NCBI GenBank assembly: GCA_027065245.1 | Contig: JAMOOS010000152.1 | Coordinates: forward strand, 1 to 45,228 | DNA: 45,228 nucleotides | Origin: Desulfuromonadaceae bacterium | GTDB lineage: Bacteria; Desulfobacterota; Desulfuromonadia; Desulfuromonadales; Desulfuromonadaceae | Direction: 5' to 3' | Part shown: one piece after another, positions 22,401-26,587 of the stretch | Layout of the letters: each line of letters starts with the position of its first letter | Position numbering within the stretch: position 1 is the stretch's first letter | Translations under genes and position numbers: made by a program | The notes under the pieces: generated by a model | The model's input: only the letters and a program-made list of their open reading frames with translations | Database searches by the model: none | Told to the model about the DNA's origin: nothing

Positions 22401-24997
22401 CTGTCGACAAAGACACCGCCACCGTTGCCACCGCCGCTGCCATCACCGCCCAGTGAAACAAAACCACCGCTGCCGTAACCACAGCCACCGCCGCCGCCTA
22501 TGCTCTGGGCATGGACAGCGCTGGCGTATGAACCCATGGTGGAGATATCACCGGAATTGGTAACCCGCACCTCGCCACTGTTGCCGCCACCGCTGCCATC
22601 GCCACCAAGGGAAACCAGGCCACCGCTGCCGGAACCGTCGCCGCCACCGCCACCTATACTCTGGGCAAAGATGCCACGTGAACCAGAACCAACAGTATTA
22701 ATTTTGCCACTGTTGGTTACCGTCACATTGCTACCATTGCCGCCAGCGCTACCGTCACCGCCAATGGAAACACCGCCACCACTACCGGCGCCGTTGCCAC
22801 CGCCACCGCCGATACTCTGAGCGAAAATGGCATCTGAAAGTGCACCGTGGGTATATATCTGGCCGCTGTTGGTTACCGTCACCCAACTGCCATCGCCGCC
22901 GCCATCGCCATCGCCACCGAGGGAAACAAGACCGCCGCTGCCGCCACCGCTACCGCCACCACCGCCGATACTCTGGGCAAAGATACCGCCGCTGCAAAAA
23001 CCGTAAGTGTGGAGAAAACCATGATTGGTGATTTTCACCCAGTCGCCGTCACCACCGCCGCTGCCGGTTCCACCAATGGAAACTATGCCACCGCTGCCGC
23101 CACCGGCACCACCGCCACCACCGATACTCTGGGCGTACATGGCACGGGAGTAGTCTCCCTGCGTCTCAATACTGGCAGAACTGTCAACCGTTACCGAGCC
23201 ACCATCGCCGCCACCACCGCCGCTGCTGCCGATGGCAACCATACCGGCACCCAGACCGCCGCTGCCACCACCGCCGCCGATACTCTGCGCCAGTATACCG
23301 TGAGAAAAATCCCCCACCGTTGTTATGGCAGAGCCAGCACCGGCTTCAACTACCACCGAAGCTCCGTCACCGCCGCCGCTGCCCTTGGCACCCAGACCGA
23401 CAATACCAGCACCGAGACCGGCGTTGCCACCGCCGCCACCGATACTTTGAGCAATAATGCCGGACGAACTGTCTCCTCTGGTTACAATGGTGCCGTTGTG
23501 CTCGACACGCACGCAGCCACCATCACCGCCGCCGCTGCCCCTGGCACCAAGGCCGACAATGCCAGCACCAACACCGCCGTTACCACCGCCGCCACCGATA
23601 CTCTGGGCCAGAATACCGCTGGCAGCATTGCCAGCGGTGTCAATGCTGGAATTAACACCAGTGGTAACTTTAACGCATCCGGCATCACCCCCGGCTGAAC
23701 CATCACCACCAAGGCCGACAATACCGCCGCCGCTGCCGCCGTCACCGCCTTCACCGCCGATGCTCTGGGCAAACACACCACCACTACCGGTGCCGGTGGT
23801 AATGATGGAACCGTTGTGCACAACCTCAGCCCCGCCACCGTTACCACCCTTGCGCGAACTGCCGCCGGCACCGACAATCCCCCAGCTGCCACCGCCGTTG
23901 CCAGCGGAACCGCCGATACTCTGGGCAAAAATACCGTAGGAATAGCTGCCGCTGGTGGAGATTGCACCATTACTGCCGTTCTCCACGTACACGTTGCCAC
24001 CGGCTGCTGTTCTACCGCTGTAACCACCACTGCTCCATATATAACCGCTGCCGCCGTCACCGGCTTTGCCGGCACTGCTGCGGGCATAGATACCACAACT
24101 GCCATTGGAGCCACTGGTCGTAATATCGGTATCGGCGTGAAGATTTATATCGCCGCCGGCACCGGCGGCTCCGCCGTGTTCAGCATCAATGTTACCGTAA
24201 GAATCGCCACCATCACCGCCATCGCCGCCACGATTGACAATATAGATTCCCGGTAAACCATTACTGACAGTGGAAATATGGGTGGCATGATTTGACGACG
24301 GCACGGTAACATTGCGGGTAGTAGGCTTCTTGCCATCTCCACCGGGATGTGGTTCGTAAGCAACAGTCGCACACACACCAGCTATACACACCCGTACGCC
24401 ATAGCCATCGCGACCATCACCGCCATGCTTGCCATGATGGTTGATGTATATATTGTGGACATTGCCACTGGCCGGTGGCGGCGGATCATCACCTTCAGGA
24501 TCAGCCGGATCGCCGTTAGGATCTATGGGGTCACCGTTTTCATCAACAACATTGCTGTCATCATAATCGAAAGAAACATCAACTATTTTGGTAACGGTTA
24601 TGGTGTCTGGAGGAGTTGAGGTGGAATTGGGATCTTCTTCTTCACGCGATTTAACAAAACTGGCAACGTAACCGTAACTGTTGGTAGTAGTGCTGGTAAC
24701 TTCCCAGTCACCCTTGCCGTCATCATCGGGCAAGGTATCACCCACGTTGGTAGAGGTATATATAAGTCGCCCGGAATCGGTAGTTACTGCAAACACGGTA
24801 TCATCAGAGCGTTTCAGAACACCGGTGACAATAACGTCGCTGTTTGTATCAGGATCGGTTACGGTATCTCCCACCTCGGTAGCAGCCGTGGGCGGATCGG
24901 CAAAACAGAGAGACGGCAGAAGGAAACCCAGAGCAAAAACGACCATTAACGAACAGCGCCACACACAATACAGCGCCCATTTAAATATGCGCATCAT
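3656..24997 (-). CDS. Giant glycine-rich autotransporter (type Va secretion), 7113 residues
   Basis: One open frame of 21.3 kb with no internal stop. Residues 1-33 are a signal peptide ending SLCFA. Residues 34-180 form a non-repetitive head with an acidic Asp/Pro/Gly stretch (about 152-177). Then come about 116 hand-counted repeat units around the motif AQSIGGGGG. There are four classes: ~53-residue units (roughly residues 350-1450), ~65-residue units (1550-4280), mixed units (4280-5450) and ~31-residue units without the glycine run (5460-6500). Residues ~6500-6830 include GRYEIDVDFDG...DKIAVDG, typical of the autochaperone region before autotransporter barrels. Residues ~6836-7113 are an autotransporter beta-barrel beginning HYGMWLTATGLWG and ending in Phe. 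The passenger should be a beta-helical fibre exported through its own barrel; adhesion or surface-layer function is inference. GGGGGC lies about 8 nt before the tandem ATG start. No enzymatic domain was seen. I recall AQSIGGGGG-type repeats in other proteobacterial autotransporters but cannot verify this here. Confidence 0.93.
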   Translation of the reverse strand: MMRIFKWALYCVWRCSLMVVFALGFLLPSLCFADPPTAATEVGDTVTDPDTNSDVIVTGVLKRSDDTVFAVTTDSGRLIYTSTNVGDTLPDDDGKGDWEVTSTTTNSYGYVASFVKSREEEDPNSTSTPPDTITVTKIVDVSFDYDDSNVVDENGDPIDPNGDPADPEGDDPPPPASGNVHNIYINHHGKHGGDGRDGYGVRVCIAGVCATVAYEPHPGGDGKKPTTRNVTVPSSNHATHISTVSNGLPGIYIVNRGGDGGDGGDSYGNIDAEHGGAAGAGGDINLHADTDITTSGSNGSCGIYARSSAGKAGDGGSGYIWSSGGYSGRTAAGGNVYVENGSNGAISTSGSYSYGIFAQSIGGSAGNGGGSWGIVGAGGSSRKGGNGGGAEVVHNGSIITTGTGSGGVFAQSIGGEGGDGGSGGGIVGLGGDGSAGGDAGCVKVTTGVNSSIDTAGNAASGILAQSIGGGGGNGGVGAGIVGLGARGSGGGDGGCVRVEHNGTIVTRGDSSSGIIAQSIGGGGGNAGLGAGIVGLGAKGSGGGDGASVVVEAGAGSAITTVGDFSHGILAQSIGGGGGSGGLGAGMVAIGSSGGGGGDGGSVTVDSSASIETQGDYSRAMYAQSIGGGGGAGGGSGGIVSIGGTGSGGGDGDWVKITNHGFLHTYGFCSGGIFAQSIGGGGGSGGGSGGLVSLGGDGDGGGDGSWVTVTNSGQIYTHGALSDAIFAQSIGGGGGNGAGSGGGVSIGGDGSAGGNGSNVTVTNSGKINTVGSGSRGIFAQSIGGGGGDGSGSGGLVSLGGDGSGGGNSGEVRVTNSGDISTMGSYASAVHAQSIGGGGGCGYGSGGFVSLGGDGSGGGNGGGVFVDSSADLISTLGYYSYGIFAQSVGGGGGSGAGSGGFVSLGGAGSGGGSGADVEVRSHSGVITTGGNSSAAIFAQSIGGGGGNGAGSGGFVSLGGNGGSGCTSGDVTVINDSALATSGDDSHGIFAQSIAGGGGYGAGSGGAVSLGGGGGGGADAGQVEVGNSGNIVTRGEDSEGIFAQSVGGGGGSGGSSGGAVSIGGNAANSADGSSVTVNNSGSISTEKDGSDAIFAQSIGGGGGEGRSAADPGSSGGAVSLGGNAGVGGDGGTVTVASSSTVLTTRGDYARGIFAQSIGGGGGDGAGSGGAVSIGGHGGDGGNGSSVTVTSLATDIATGGKWSDAIFVQSIGGGGGDGAGSGGAVSIGGAGARAGNAADVTVSSSGILSTAGDYSNGILAQSIGGGGGNGAGSGGAVSIGGHGGGSGNAGNVSVSHGDGTVAGSIATDGYAANAIFAQSVGGGGGGGSSSGGAVSIGGGGGGAANGGDVTVINYDSLYTKGVFSNAIFAQSIGGGGGSAPDSGGILTFGGSGGGASDAGDVSVENHGFIETGIDGDIVIDIQDVAVPVGSSGGIFAQSVGGGGGNGGCVGGAFFTMGGSGAAGGDGGSVTVSSAGNITTHTSGADAIFAQSLGGGGGSGGSSSAGSAFAGFALGSGGGGGGDGDDVSVTVDKFTLDGIEYLSAITTNGDWSRGIFAQSVGGGGGDGGFAVHGTVGTFAAISLALGGSGGTSGVGRDVIVDSSSVIRTSGNDSGGLIAQSIGGGGGAGGFVVDGSLQVNPGAGGAVGIGIGGSGGDSGSAGEVEVDYSGSITTSGDRSGALLAQSIGGGGGCGGYSITASGSAAGGASGAVSVGIGGSGGGGGDGDSVSADLTGSFVTSGDKSYAVILQSIGGGGGDGGFDITGAASVAGGASGAISVGVGGSGGGGGDGDDVALDFDGAMSTGGDESGALLVQSVGGGGGNGGFNISGAANSASVAGLSTGVGIGGSGDIGGDAGSITCNVVAPIDTVGSESDGAVFQSVGGGGGNGGFSINGSMSFVGGASAAVVVGIGGGGAGGGDAAALTATLNSSHLVTHGYGSDGAVFQSIGGGGGNGGFVIDGSLETGAVGGAFSFGIGGAGGKGGDGGVVDAGFSGLLQTFGDKASGVVIQSLGGGGGNGGFAVDGSVSVTAATGGAISVGIGGAGGGGGTGADVSANVSGGVATAGDKAGGIAVQSIGGGGGNGGFNVTGNLSLSAAGVFGGGVGVGIGGFGGDGGKSGNVDATLTSVVNTGGDDSSAVVVQSLGGGGGNGAFSIDGSLSWSSASGGAITVGIGGFGGDGGTAGAVTATVSGNKTTAGNRSGAVAVQSIGGGGGNGGFTVGGSVSGSCVNSAAVGVGIGGFGGGGGAADTVHADISGVLTTGGDDSGALLVQSVGGGGGNGGFSVAGAISGAGAASGAVTVGVGGFGGDGGSGADVYTKAQSDVVTSGDRSIGMMVQSIGGGGGNGGFTVDGSVSLAGVLSGAVGVGVGGFGGDGGYASDITALLYGDLATVGRESGAVLVQSIGGGGGNGGFSIAGGGSGAIIGSGSIMTGIGGFGGDGGNSGAVIATVDGTKNTVGNNSTAVTVQSIGGGGGNGGFTVDGGISAAGVASGAVNVGIGGFGGDGGNSGDVTATITGDSETVGSESGAVLVQSIGGGGGNGGFSVAGGGSIAVNMYEIGSYSGAVSVGVGGFGGGGGDGAAVDATVTGNMLTWGHDSTAIQVQSIGGGGGNGGFTVDGAISGGGYASGAAGVGVGGFGGGGGDGATTSATVTGDVETKGANSGAVLVQSVGGGGGNGGFSIAGAVSASVYASAGVGVGVGGFGGDGGDGAQVTADVSGNMLTWEHDADAIVVQSLGGGGGNGGFTIDGAISAAGYGSGGAGVGVGGFGGGGGDAAAVSATYSGDVSTKGEDSSAVLVQSVGGGGGNGGFSIAGAISAAGEASGSAGVGIGGFGGDGGGAGAVAATISGQKYTVGNESTAVVVQSIGGGGGNGGFTIDGAISAAGEASGSAGVGIGGFGGDGGDGEEVSATIDGYMHTSGDDSGAVLVQSLGGGGGNGGFSIGGGVSGAGEASGAVGFGLGGFGGGGGRSAGVSAAITDDKATLGDRSTAVVVQSIGGGGGNGGFSVTGGISGAGEGSGAVGAGIGGFGGYGGDGGVVDATVSGIMLTKGDESGAVLVQSLGGGGGNGGFTISGGVSGAGEGSGAVGFGLGGFGGGGGMGKSVTAAVSGKKTTTGNKSTAVIVQSIGGGGGNGGFSVTGSISGAGEGSGGAGIGIGGFGGSGGSGGDVSATISGEMNTLGGESGAVLIQSLGGGGGNGGFTVSGSLSGSGSYSGAVGFGLGGFGGYGGTGGNVTATVSDVKTTYGSKSTAVIVQSLGGGGGNGGFSVGGDISGSSSASGGIGVGIGGFGGSGGASGNVDATISGIIRTFGGAAGAVLVQSIGGGGGNGGFAVAGSVSGSGSNSGSIGFGLGGFGGDGGSAGSVDAVVSDDKSTYGDDSAAVVVQSIGGGGGGGGFSISGSLSASGSNSGSIGAGLGGFGGGGGGAGAVDATVTGTVRTNGDRSDAVLVQSLGGGGGSGGFSVGGSFSASSSKSGSVGAGLGGFGGGGGDGAAVDAAVSGDKVTYGDESLAVVIQSLGGGGGNGGFNVAGAFSASGGGSGAVGAGLGGFGGAGGRGDDVSADIDGDMATCGNDSGVILVQSLGGGGGNGGFNVTAGLSASSSNNGSVGAGLGGFGGGGGDAGAVISHVDGNLNSIGYNSSAVIVQSVGGGGGNGGVNVSASASLSTSNGGSVAAGLGGFGGSGGDGGDVSAAMLSGIINTLGADSCGFLAQSLGGGGGNGGVNVSGTFNLSTGGNGGAVGLGVGGFGGGGGNGGNVSMSRCGDTVTRGDSSTALAAQSIGGGGGNGGVNVTGAVNIATSGNGGSAALGLGGFGGSGGNSGDVEALLDGVVITGNSGFGSGADSVGVLAQSIAGSGGNGGVNVAGDVAIAMSGKNVAASVGVGGFGGGGGDAGAVSLTYTGQVTTFGTNAHGVLAQSLGGGGGNGGVNVAGALGFTNSNDFTAGVGVGGFGGDGGNGGAVTARVTGDVVVSGVVNRTEIDPVSGESHTYKDDGSSAIVAQSIGGGGGNGGVNVTGGVNISTSSSSSGAGLTVGVGGFGGDGGSGGDVLLTVNNNNTKAVGDNRAAILAQSVGGGGGNGAVNVTGGVSTGGTFACGVGGFGGDGGSGDTVTLHAQTNVVSNGDYSAGVQAQSIGGGGGNGAINVSGTLTARGSGTLPTFTCGIGGYGGSGNTSGDVEVDYVGATVTSGDWSHALLAQSIGGGGGSGALNVSAGVNLNGKEGASPSGFSAVLGVGGSGGDGADSGDVSVYSSGTMKVEGDNARGLLAQSIGGGGGTGGFNVSVDIARSSAPINVGVGGSGGAGGNAGSVAVHRGHANHYAGEISTDGSGATGLEASSIGGGGGDAGANFMFTFSNAPAGSSAYALELGIGGSGGASGNGDDVSVADYNKITTSGGNAHGLLAQSIGGGGGNANLNVGFGWLPNNKTAKITIGGGVGDGGQGGEVDVHHHGDITTDGNNSAGIIAQSIGGGGGNAGFDLIFNKSSGGAVALGLGRKGGTGGAGGGVVLESSGAINTSGANSYGLLAQSVGNGGGNSSVNSAGVTMPASESGEKNGSVALGIEGGEGGSGGEVQLLAFGSITTAGTKAHGAFAQSVGGGGGNGGNASTVGLTSPNVGVALGGEGGIGAAGGRVDLFNAATVTVGGDHAVALLAQSIGGGGGNGGNAFSGGLKTAGSGAQVAVGGSGGIGATGGRVDVVNEALLQAFGERGHGIVAQSIGGGGGNGGTVVNGNLNMGSSDATRMFVSVGGDGGEGGSSDDVQVDNLGGIRTVGTEGMGIFAQSIGGGGGNGRTVVTGSVTTAGGGNTIGVSVGGSGGVGGSAGDVVVKNSGQSALSGITTTGEGAHGIFALSLGGGGGDGSMVITATGAVSKGAKGPSSALALSVGGSGGSGGSGGDVTVDNSSSIVTRGKKAHGIVAESIGGGGGNGGLAISGNLAFYKADSNGLNSAVAVGGHGGDGNRAGDVLVNNSGVIETNDDNSYGILAQSVGGGGGNGATAIAVSVDPTLSNGLSSQTALMSVGVGGFGGDGADAGDVEVNHTGLITTNGDNCYGIYAQSVGGGGGRSQFAISSPYWMVADMMFTTLLGGTDNGSCGKVTVNNNGTIVTNGSNSKAVFSQAVNGGGGDVDVFLDVSKDASSLDQNVVDIDEVNSVVENIVSWVKGVFGLGGEDSDDNSGSDVEGKHAGNVATAGDNSAAITSQSIGGGGGNLNLGVKERQSGKLAMDFTLGGKNSSNNGGGTVTMSHQGSTSTRGEDSQGVSVQSIGGGGGSVHGQVAKIQVDSQPTGVSKADVALGSDGGAALSGGRVALDMMGSIVARGDRSQGIMVQSIGAGGGDARLIGFDSNTVTLGGINGASGNGGDIAIVNNGNIVTNGMYGHGILLQSIGGGGGAVFSTTAPQLLLSTANSGSGGRVILNQTGSIVTYGAGAGGVLVQSLGGGGGIVNDLFVGSAGGSGDGSDVKLTLAGSVATFGAGADAIFAQSQSRRGRAGNLDVSVYGSAVTAGNYSDAIHLDSSGAVAAGDVKVLTGAVATSGAGARGIYASSNAGIGFGGIIDVLARGDVWTEGDNATGIYVSSTGYSGSGALNVHGRGRVVTFGDNSRGVFASSDGGNHSGAPVDVDINGDSYTRGNDSDAIYALSKGSQAASDVHVDSGAITTEGDRSRAIFASSDAGSGVGGSVDVAVSGSIWSAGEFADGIYAQSIGRAGAGTVTVHSTADITTHGFTSRGIMALSTGDKAGRVDVDATGVTASAGDYADAIYAASSGVSAAESVRVSSGGAVTLGDFARGICAISDAGNGSGGIIDVLTGGDVWTEGDNATGIYVASSGLGGAGALNVAAAARVVTFGDDSSAVYAVSDGGKHRGADINVAVSGIMQTAGVNADAIHTDSSGLDAAGAVKVATASITTLGERSRAIYARSDGGSGSGGVVDVAAAGSIWSAGEFADGIYVQSVGRNSGGAVKAAITGDITALGTASRGVVALSSGDRAADVSVVTAGKTQTQGESASAISAISNGRYVAGSVTVNSGAVVTLGDYSAAIDAMSIGGHGVGGRVDVVNSAGIYTSGANSSAVSAVSRGAQSARQVTVASGGIVTEGDYSRGIYAVSDGMNNLASAVTVDVAGDIWSEGEFADGIYAVSSAAAASAAVHVNTAEQVVTLGDRASGISAISRGGSSGTVDVSAADVVHTEGSGAGAIIATSVGGRSSAAVQVRSHGAETLGSESDAIHAVSSSARGSGGDITISNNATVYTGADNSRAIYAASSGAYDGGAILLSTVGDVITRGSNSVGLYARSDGGNGSGGVVSLYSEGLLRTEGDNSNAVDARSLGAAGGGAVTVEHNGDIVTMGDNSCGIFAQSDPVQDNADTVTVRVSGDTVTTGSGADAIFARSIGGGGSGDVQITSRAGAYTSGAGARAVVASSRSANGAAGNITVDTADAVWTEGAAAHAVLAQAQGASGAGLVTVNLHGNVNSSGIGADGVRAISDGGVGSSGGVNITAAGDIMATGSGSNAIYCASYAAASGSINITLNGALVAGGDNGGSGVVMLGGKDNVLVNNAIITTVAGVSGSAVSSGDGNDTIYNNNAIIGDISLGGGSNHLINGDKGYVVSGGDIDLGAGGSMENGGVISPGGVDGIHTTGIGGDYVQKSSGRYEIDVDFDGNHSDKIAVDGVADVAGTVQLFTHNPQKLLPGRYALPIITATAGLNTGVVDLDVAPSAVVDYSLHNNAGRSLDLNLDIDFSPPGLSAGQAVIGDYFNAVQSAGGTTAVEPYVVHLFNQADSAALAAIYEPLFPDFYDHFTRATIDTVKQAQTPLQSRMNTLRHLGHVPVSLRRSAHYSGTTPQLSAAFSAAGNGAGSQEPPHYGMWLTATGLWGDQDGSSSYGGYKYDTFGVVGGMDAMINNRYIVGFSFAKTRTDLDTDGHDGSGDIDNSQFSLYACRFEDHFYIDATLTYGRHRYDSSRDMEVFHTMRHTSSDHKGYSWSGSAEFGYNLNLATWQVQPFVALRYVDVEEDSYAERGGGDYNLLVDERSSQALYSDIGIRLSGDFPVAAGTLVPQFTLAWDHDYHIDDNPLDASFAVAPQSSFSLDSQDVDRDGVKVGAGISFIGAGGVSTSLRYDAIWRNDYTSHAILGELNMRF
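5500..8615 (-). repeat. Class 4 array: ~31-residue beta-helix units without glycine runs, with a 744-bp super-repeat
   Basis: About 33 units of ~31 residues follow the pattern V.V...G.I.T.GD.S.AIYA.S.G. Blocks recur at exactly 744 bp. ACATAGATACCGGTGGCG occurs at 7578 and again at 8322. A 35-nt exact match occurs at 7212-7246 and 7956-7990, and a partial third copy starts at 6657. The 248-residue block contains about seven or eight units, including GDVWTEGDNATGIYV and SIWSAGEFADGIY. Confidence 0.8.
12150..20345 (-). repeat. Class 2 array: ~65-residue units with QSIGGGGGNGGF
   Basis: About 42 units of ~195 bp. Each carries QS(I/V/L)GGGGGNGGF, a variable 10-residue patch, then VG(I/V)GGFGGDGG and a short strand pair ending T.G..S.AV.VQS. 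Within 14070-18215 two unit types alternate strictly. Positions 16311-16384 and 16506-16579 are near-identical (three differences in 74 nt by eye), which marks a recent duplication of one unit. Confidence 0.85.
20650..23945 (-). repeat. Class 1 array: ~53-residue units with FAQSIGGGGG and SGG.VSLGG
   Basis: About 21 units of 156-159 bp at the N-terminal end of the passenger. The typical order is V.V.NSG.I.T.G..S..IFAQSIGGGGG.GAGSGG.VS.GG.G. Neighbouring copies at 21327 and 21486 share about 60 nt with three differences, an offset of 159 bp. Confidence 0.85.
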
Positions 24998-25081
24998 AAT
25001 TAACGCCCCCAGCTTACCCCTAGTACCACAAACGTGAAATACTTCTAATGCAACAGGTTAATTAATCAGCCCTACTATCAC

Positions 25082-25110
25082 TACTAGCACATTTTTACTA
25101 TAACTGCCAA
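25082..25110 (-). promoter_or_regulatory. Candidate promoter of the giant autotransporter
   Basis: On the minus strand TTGGCA (25105-25110) and CTAGTA (25082-25087) are 17 bp apart, about 85 nt before the ATG pair. The -10 is a poor match, so this is tentative. The 219-bp gap 24998-25216 shows no other convincing element. Confidence 0.3.
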
Positions 25111-25216
25111 GATTAAATCAGCCATGGCAATACAAATACTAACGTTGTAAACCGATGCACTGTCAGAGATATACAGGGCAAGTTATTGATGTGGTCATCT
25201 CTGGAGGGTCAAAAAA

Positions 25217-26161
25217 TCAAATCAACTGCACACTTTTGAGGATAAACACCCCAAACGTGGTAGACAGCAGTGAACCGAGTAATGTGGCCGCAATAATAGC
25301 GGCGGCGAGGTAGCGGTTGCCGCCTAAGGCCACCACCATGGGATAACTGGCCGCCGCCGTGGGTGCCGAGCTCATCAGATACAGAATACCCAGTTCTTCA
25401 CCGCGCAAACCGACCATGACACCGCCGACGGTTATCACCAGCGGCACCAGCACCAGTTTTGCCAACGTGGCCCAGTACAACGTGGCGCCGCAGTGAAATT
25501 CACGCAGACGGATGGAGGCACCGGCGCACAGCAGAGCCAAGGGCAGAGTCATGCGGGCAAAGTATTCGCCGGTGCGCAGCATGATTTCCGGCACGGCTAT
25601 ATGCAGCACCGAGATAGCGATACCGACGGCGATGGCGATAATCAGCGGGTTTTTCGCTATCCCCAGCAGCACCGCCCCCAGCCCCGCGCCCGCCTCATCG
25701 CCCTGATGGCGCGTAAGGGTGATAACGGCGAGAATATTGAACAAGGTGGTCATGGCAGCCAGGTAGATGGAAGCGGTGGCAATGGCGTCATCACCGAAGG
25801 CGCTTAAACAGAACGCCAGACCGATGATGCCCATATTGCCGCGAAACGCCCCCTGCACAAACACCCCACGCTCTTCGCTGTTGCACAGCCGCGGCGAGAT
25901 GTATAGATCCAGCACCACAAACACCACCACGGTGGCGGTAATCGCATAGGCTATAAGGCCAAGGTGGAGATTGTGGCTGAAATCGGCGCGGGACAGTTTG
26001 ACGATCAACAGACACGGCAGAGTAAAACGGAACACCAGATTCGCACCGACCCTGGCAAATTCATCGCTGATCCAGCCGATACGACGCAGCACCACCCCGG
26101 CAAGAAGAACACAGAAAATCGGCGCGGTTATCAACAGCGCGAATTGCAGATTGGCAAGCAT
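25217..26161 (-). CDS. AEC-family (auxin efflux carrier-like) permease
   Basis: This 314-residue, mostly hydrophobic protein has about ten predicted membrane segments. It begins with FALLITAPIFCVLLAGVVLRRIGWISDE. FRGNMGIIGLAFCLSAFG near the middle and the C-terminal MSSAPTAAASYPMV are typical of AEC transporters such as malonate or malate permeases. The family moves organic anions across the inner membrane; the substrate here is unknown. It lies upstream of the giant autotransporter on the same strand with a 219-bp gap, so co-transcription is possible but not shown. AAGGA lies 12 nt before the ATG, a rather distant ribosome site. Confidence 0.85.
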   Translation of the reverse strand: MLANLQFALLITAPIFCVLLAGVVLRRIGWISDEFARVGANLVFRFTLPCLLIVKLSRADFSHNLHLGLIAYAITATVVVFVVLDLYISPRLCNSEERGVFVQGAFRGNMGIIGLAFCLSAFGDDAIATASIYLAAMTTLFNILAVITLTRHQGDEAGAGLGAVLLGIAKNPLIIAIAVGIAISVLHIAVPEIMLRTGEYFARMTLPLALLCAGASIRLREFHCGATLYWATLAKLVLVPLVITVGGVMVGLRGEELGILYLMSSAPTAAASYPMVVALGGNRYLAAAIIAATLLGSLLSTTFGVFILKSVQLI

Positions 26162-26260
26162 TACGGCGGATATTCCTTACGACAGATATTGAACAACATA
26201 AGTCAGGGTACTCTGCGCCGCTGGTAGCGGTCAAGATGAATGAAATATGCTGTAATAAAT

Positions 26261-26290
26261 TTGACATGGCATCCTCATTGTTACTACAAT
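26261..26290 (+). promoter_or_regulatory. brnTA promoter with overlapping palindromic operator candidate
   Basis: TTGACA (26261-26266) and TACAAT (26285-26290) are 18 bp apart, close to the sigma70 consensus. The palindrome ATTGT-TACT-ACAAT (26277-26290) covers the -10 element, a natural site for repression by the BrnA antitoxin. The -10 ends only 6 nt before the brnT ATG. Confidence 0.7.
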
Positions 26291-26296
26291 CTGAAT

Positions 26297-26587
26297 ATGC
26301 ACTATGAATGGGATGACGCCAAAAACGCCAGCAACCGCAACAAGCACGGTGTTGACTTTGCTCTGGCACGGCATTTTGAATGGGACAGCGCCATAGAGAC
26401 TGTCGACGACCGCCGCGATTACGGTGAAACCAGATATCAGGCGCTCAGCTGCATTGACAACCGTGTTTACTGCCTGGTGTATACCTTACGCAACGGCAAC
26501 ATTCGCATTATCAGTCTGCGCAAAGCCAACAGAAGGGAGGCGCTTAGTTATGCTGAAGCCCGAAAAAAATATAATTCTACCCACTGA
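26297..26587 (+). CDS. brnT: BrnT-family type II toxin (ribonuclease)
   Basis: This 96-residue protein has the BrnT N-terminus MHYEWDDAKNASNRNKHGVDF, then ARHFEWDSA, and the closing RIISLRKANRREALSYAE. BrnT toxins are small RNases of RelE-like fold that arrest translation and are neutralised by BrnA. I chose the ATG at 26297, although an in-frame ATG exists at 26240, because family members begin just before the WD motif and the promoter lies between the two ATGs. There is no Shine-Dalgarno sequence before 26297; the transcript probably starts at or within a few bases of the ATG, so the message looks leaderless. Its 3' end overlaps brnA by 38 nt. Confidence 0.9.
   Translation: MHYEWDDAKNASNRNKHGVDFALARHFEWDSAIETVDDRRDYGETRYQALSCIDNRVYCLVYTLRNGNIRIISLRKANRREALSYAEARKKYNSTH

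Noticed and set aside
8640..23945. Regularly spaced repeats resembling a CRISPR or satellite array
   Set aside because: Periods are multiples of three, the frame stays open, copies vary synonymously, and there are no unique spacers or cas genes. It is a protein-coding repeat.
26240..26296. Upstream in-frame ATG extending BrnT by 19 residues
   Set aside because: The extension is unlike the BrnT family and contains the promoter hexamers; the shorter start is better.
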